From NCBI GenBank assembly GCA_010093485.1, contig MU001516.1, positions 248,001-312,000 of the forward strand: DNA of 64,000 nt, read 5' to 3'. The stretch's first letter is position 1. Every line of letters begins with the position of its first letter. A program made the translations under genes and the position numbers. Shown piece by piece: positions 63,007 through 64,000 of the stretch. The notes below the pieces were generated by a model. It did not search any database. It was not told the DNA's origin and saw nothing but the letters and a program-made list of their open reading frames with translations. Origin of the DNA: Karstenula rhodostoma CBS 690.94 (taxonomy: Eukaryota; Ascomycota; Dothideomycetes; Pleosporales; Didymosphaeriaceae).

Positions 63007-64000
63007 CTATTGATCCTTCTTCTGCGCCTGCTTCGCCTCGTTCTCGACGTGCCACCTCACACCTCTCCTAACCCCCTCGTCCAGCTGCACGAGCGGAGCG
63101 TACCCAAGCCTCCGCTTGGCCTTGTCAATGTTGTGGTACTTGTTCAACGTGCTGTACCTGACCTGCTTCCGCGTGATATTCGGCGTCCGCCCAAGCGCCC
63201 AGAACAAATTCTCCAGCACCGCCCCAACGCCCATGGCGAAGTCCCTGTCGAGCTTCCACACGCCGCTCAGCGGCCTCCGATCACCCGCCTCGTGCCACAC
63301 GGCGCGCGCAAAGTCCCAGAAGTACACGGGCTGGCCGTTGGTGATGAAGAAGGCCTCGCCGTCGACGCGCTCGTGGTCGAGCGGGACGGTGGGCAGGATC
63401 TTGTGCGTATGCAGCAGGTGCTGCGCGGCGAGGAGGTGGCCATAGGCAACGTTCTCGACGTACGTGAAGTCGAAGAGGTTGTCGTTTGCGCCGACCTGGA
63501 ACTTTGTCTGGCCCTTGCGGAAGGCGCTGATGATGGGGGGCAGCAGCTGGACGTCGCCCTCGCCGAAGATGCCGGCGGGGCGGATCGCGCAGGTAAGGAA
63601 GCTCGTGGGCGTGCGGTTGGCTTCCAGCACGGCGGTCTCGGCGTACGCTTTGGTCGTCGTGTAGTACTCTGGCTGCGCGGCGCCCGTGACCATGGGCCAG
63701 TCTTCATTCGCGTTGACGAGCTCGGTCTCGGGCCCGAGGATCACGGACGCGGAGGACGTGTAGACGAAGGCTTTGACGCCGGTTTCCTGCGCGGCGGCGA
63801 GGAGGTTCTTGGTGCCCTCGATGTTTACTTTGTCGTGGACGGCGGCGGGGAGGTGGAAGTGCGGGGAGGCGGTGTGGATGATGACGTCTGGCTTGAGCTC
63901 TGCAAAGAGGGTCTTCAGGGCGGCAAGGTCGGTGATGTCGCCGTCGTGGTAGGAGACTTGGGGCGAGGCATTGCGGTTGGAGGAGGTGCGGAGGTCGAGC
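63007..64000 (-). CDS. ERG26: sterol-4-alpha-carboxylate 3-dehydrogenase (Erg26-type), 5' partial
   Basis: Open to the right edge of the window, so the N-terminus (including the first GxxGxxG of the Rossmann fold) is missing; 330 codons are visible. The SDR-extended (epimerase) signature is present: DVIIHTASPHFHLP, KVNIEGTKNLLAAA, FVYTSSASVI, the YxxxK active site (EYYTTTKAYAE), RPAGIFGEGD and DFTYVENVAYGHLLAA. The C-terminal half has the 3-beta-HSD features ITNGQPVYFWDFARAVW and TLNKYHNIDKAKRRLGYAP. Erg26 oxidatively decarboxylates the C4 carboxyl group of 4-methylsterol intermediates in ergosterol synthesis at the ER. No membrane segment is obvious in the visible part. Confidence 0.85.
   Translation of the reverse strand, partial: LDLRTSSNRNASPQVSYHDGDITDLAALKTLFAELKPDVIIHTASPHFHLPAAVHDKVNIEGTKNLLAAAQETGVKAFVYTSSASVILGPETELVNANEDWPMVTGAAQPEYYTTTKAYAETAVLEANRTPTSFLTCAIRPAGIFGEGDVQLLPPIISAFRKGQTKFQVGANDNLFDFTYVENVAYGHLLAAQHLLHTHKILPTVPLDHERVDGEAFFITNGQPVYFWDFARAVWHEAGDRRPLSGVWKLDRDFAMGVGAVLENLFWALGRTPNITRKQVRYSTLNKYHNIDKAKRRLGYAPLVQLDEGVRRGVRWHVENEAKQAQKKDQ

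Overview
The window comes from a filamentous ascomycete (Pezizomycotina), probably a dothideomycete. Genes lie on both strands and most are split by short introns of about 47-60 nt with GTAAGT/GTATGT-type donors, CTAAC/CTGAC branch points and CAG/TAG acceptors. The protein set is fungal: Fig1, CorA-like transporters, a GH114-CBM1 secreted enzyme, Erg26, and several F-box-like proteins that carry the (R)LPAEIRxxI motif. About 25 protein genes can be supported. No rRNA, tRNA or CRISPR was recognised. Intron borders were placed by hand from splice signals and checked by frame arithmetic; exon coordinates are in the entries.

1-13 kb is an accessory-looking region. It holds four related minus-strand genes of the LRLPAEIRNRI (F-box-like/DUF7730-type) family at 0.07-0.95, 7.3-8.4, 9.1-10.1 and 10.7-11.7 kb, a CorA-like membrane protein and a Fig1 protein. 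They are separated by gene-poor DNA with short dispersed repeats and TA-rich tracts. The last paralogue has lost a clean splice donor.

13-33.8 kb is mostly housekeeping: a RING-H2 membrane protein, a cyclophilin H-type isomerase, RRN3, a Ste20/GCK-like kinase with a seven-copy DWKFP-type repeat, a basic PK-rich protein, a mitochondrial PPR-like protein, a GH114-CBM1 enzyme with an 8-nt exon, a PPX1-type exopolyphosphatase and a WrbA-like flavoprotein. 34-39.5 kb is gene-poor (one F-box-like gene) and holds dispersed and tandem degenerate repeats.

39.5-64 kb is gene-dense: ATG6/Beclin, divergent from an SCM3-like centromere protein (Scm3 + Myb + C2H2); an unknown 542-aa protein; an NTF2-like protein with repeated aromatic-acidic motifs; an MFS transporter; a C2H2 transcription factor; a Borealin/Nbl1-type protein divergent from RPN10; TRS23 divergent from a protein with two E2 (UBC) folds; and the 3' part of an ERG26-type dehydrogenase that runs off the right edge. 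The genes do not form one pathway or a biosynthetic cluster. Several share short divergent promoters: ATG6/SCM3, Borealin/RPN10 and TRS23/dual-UBC.
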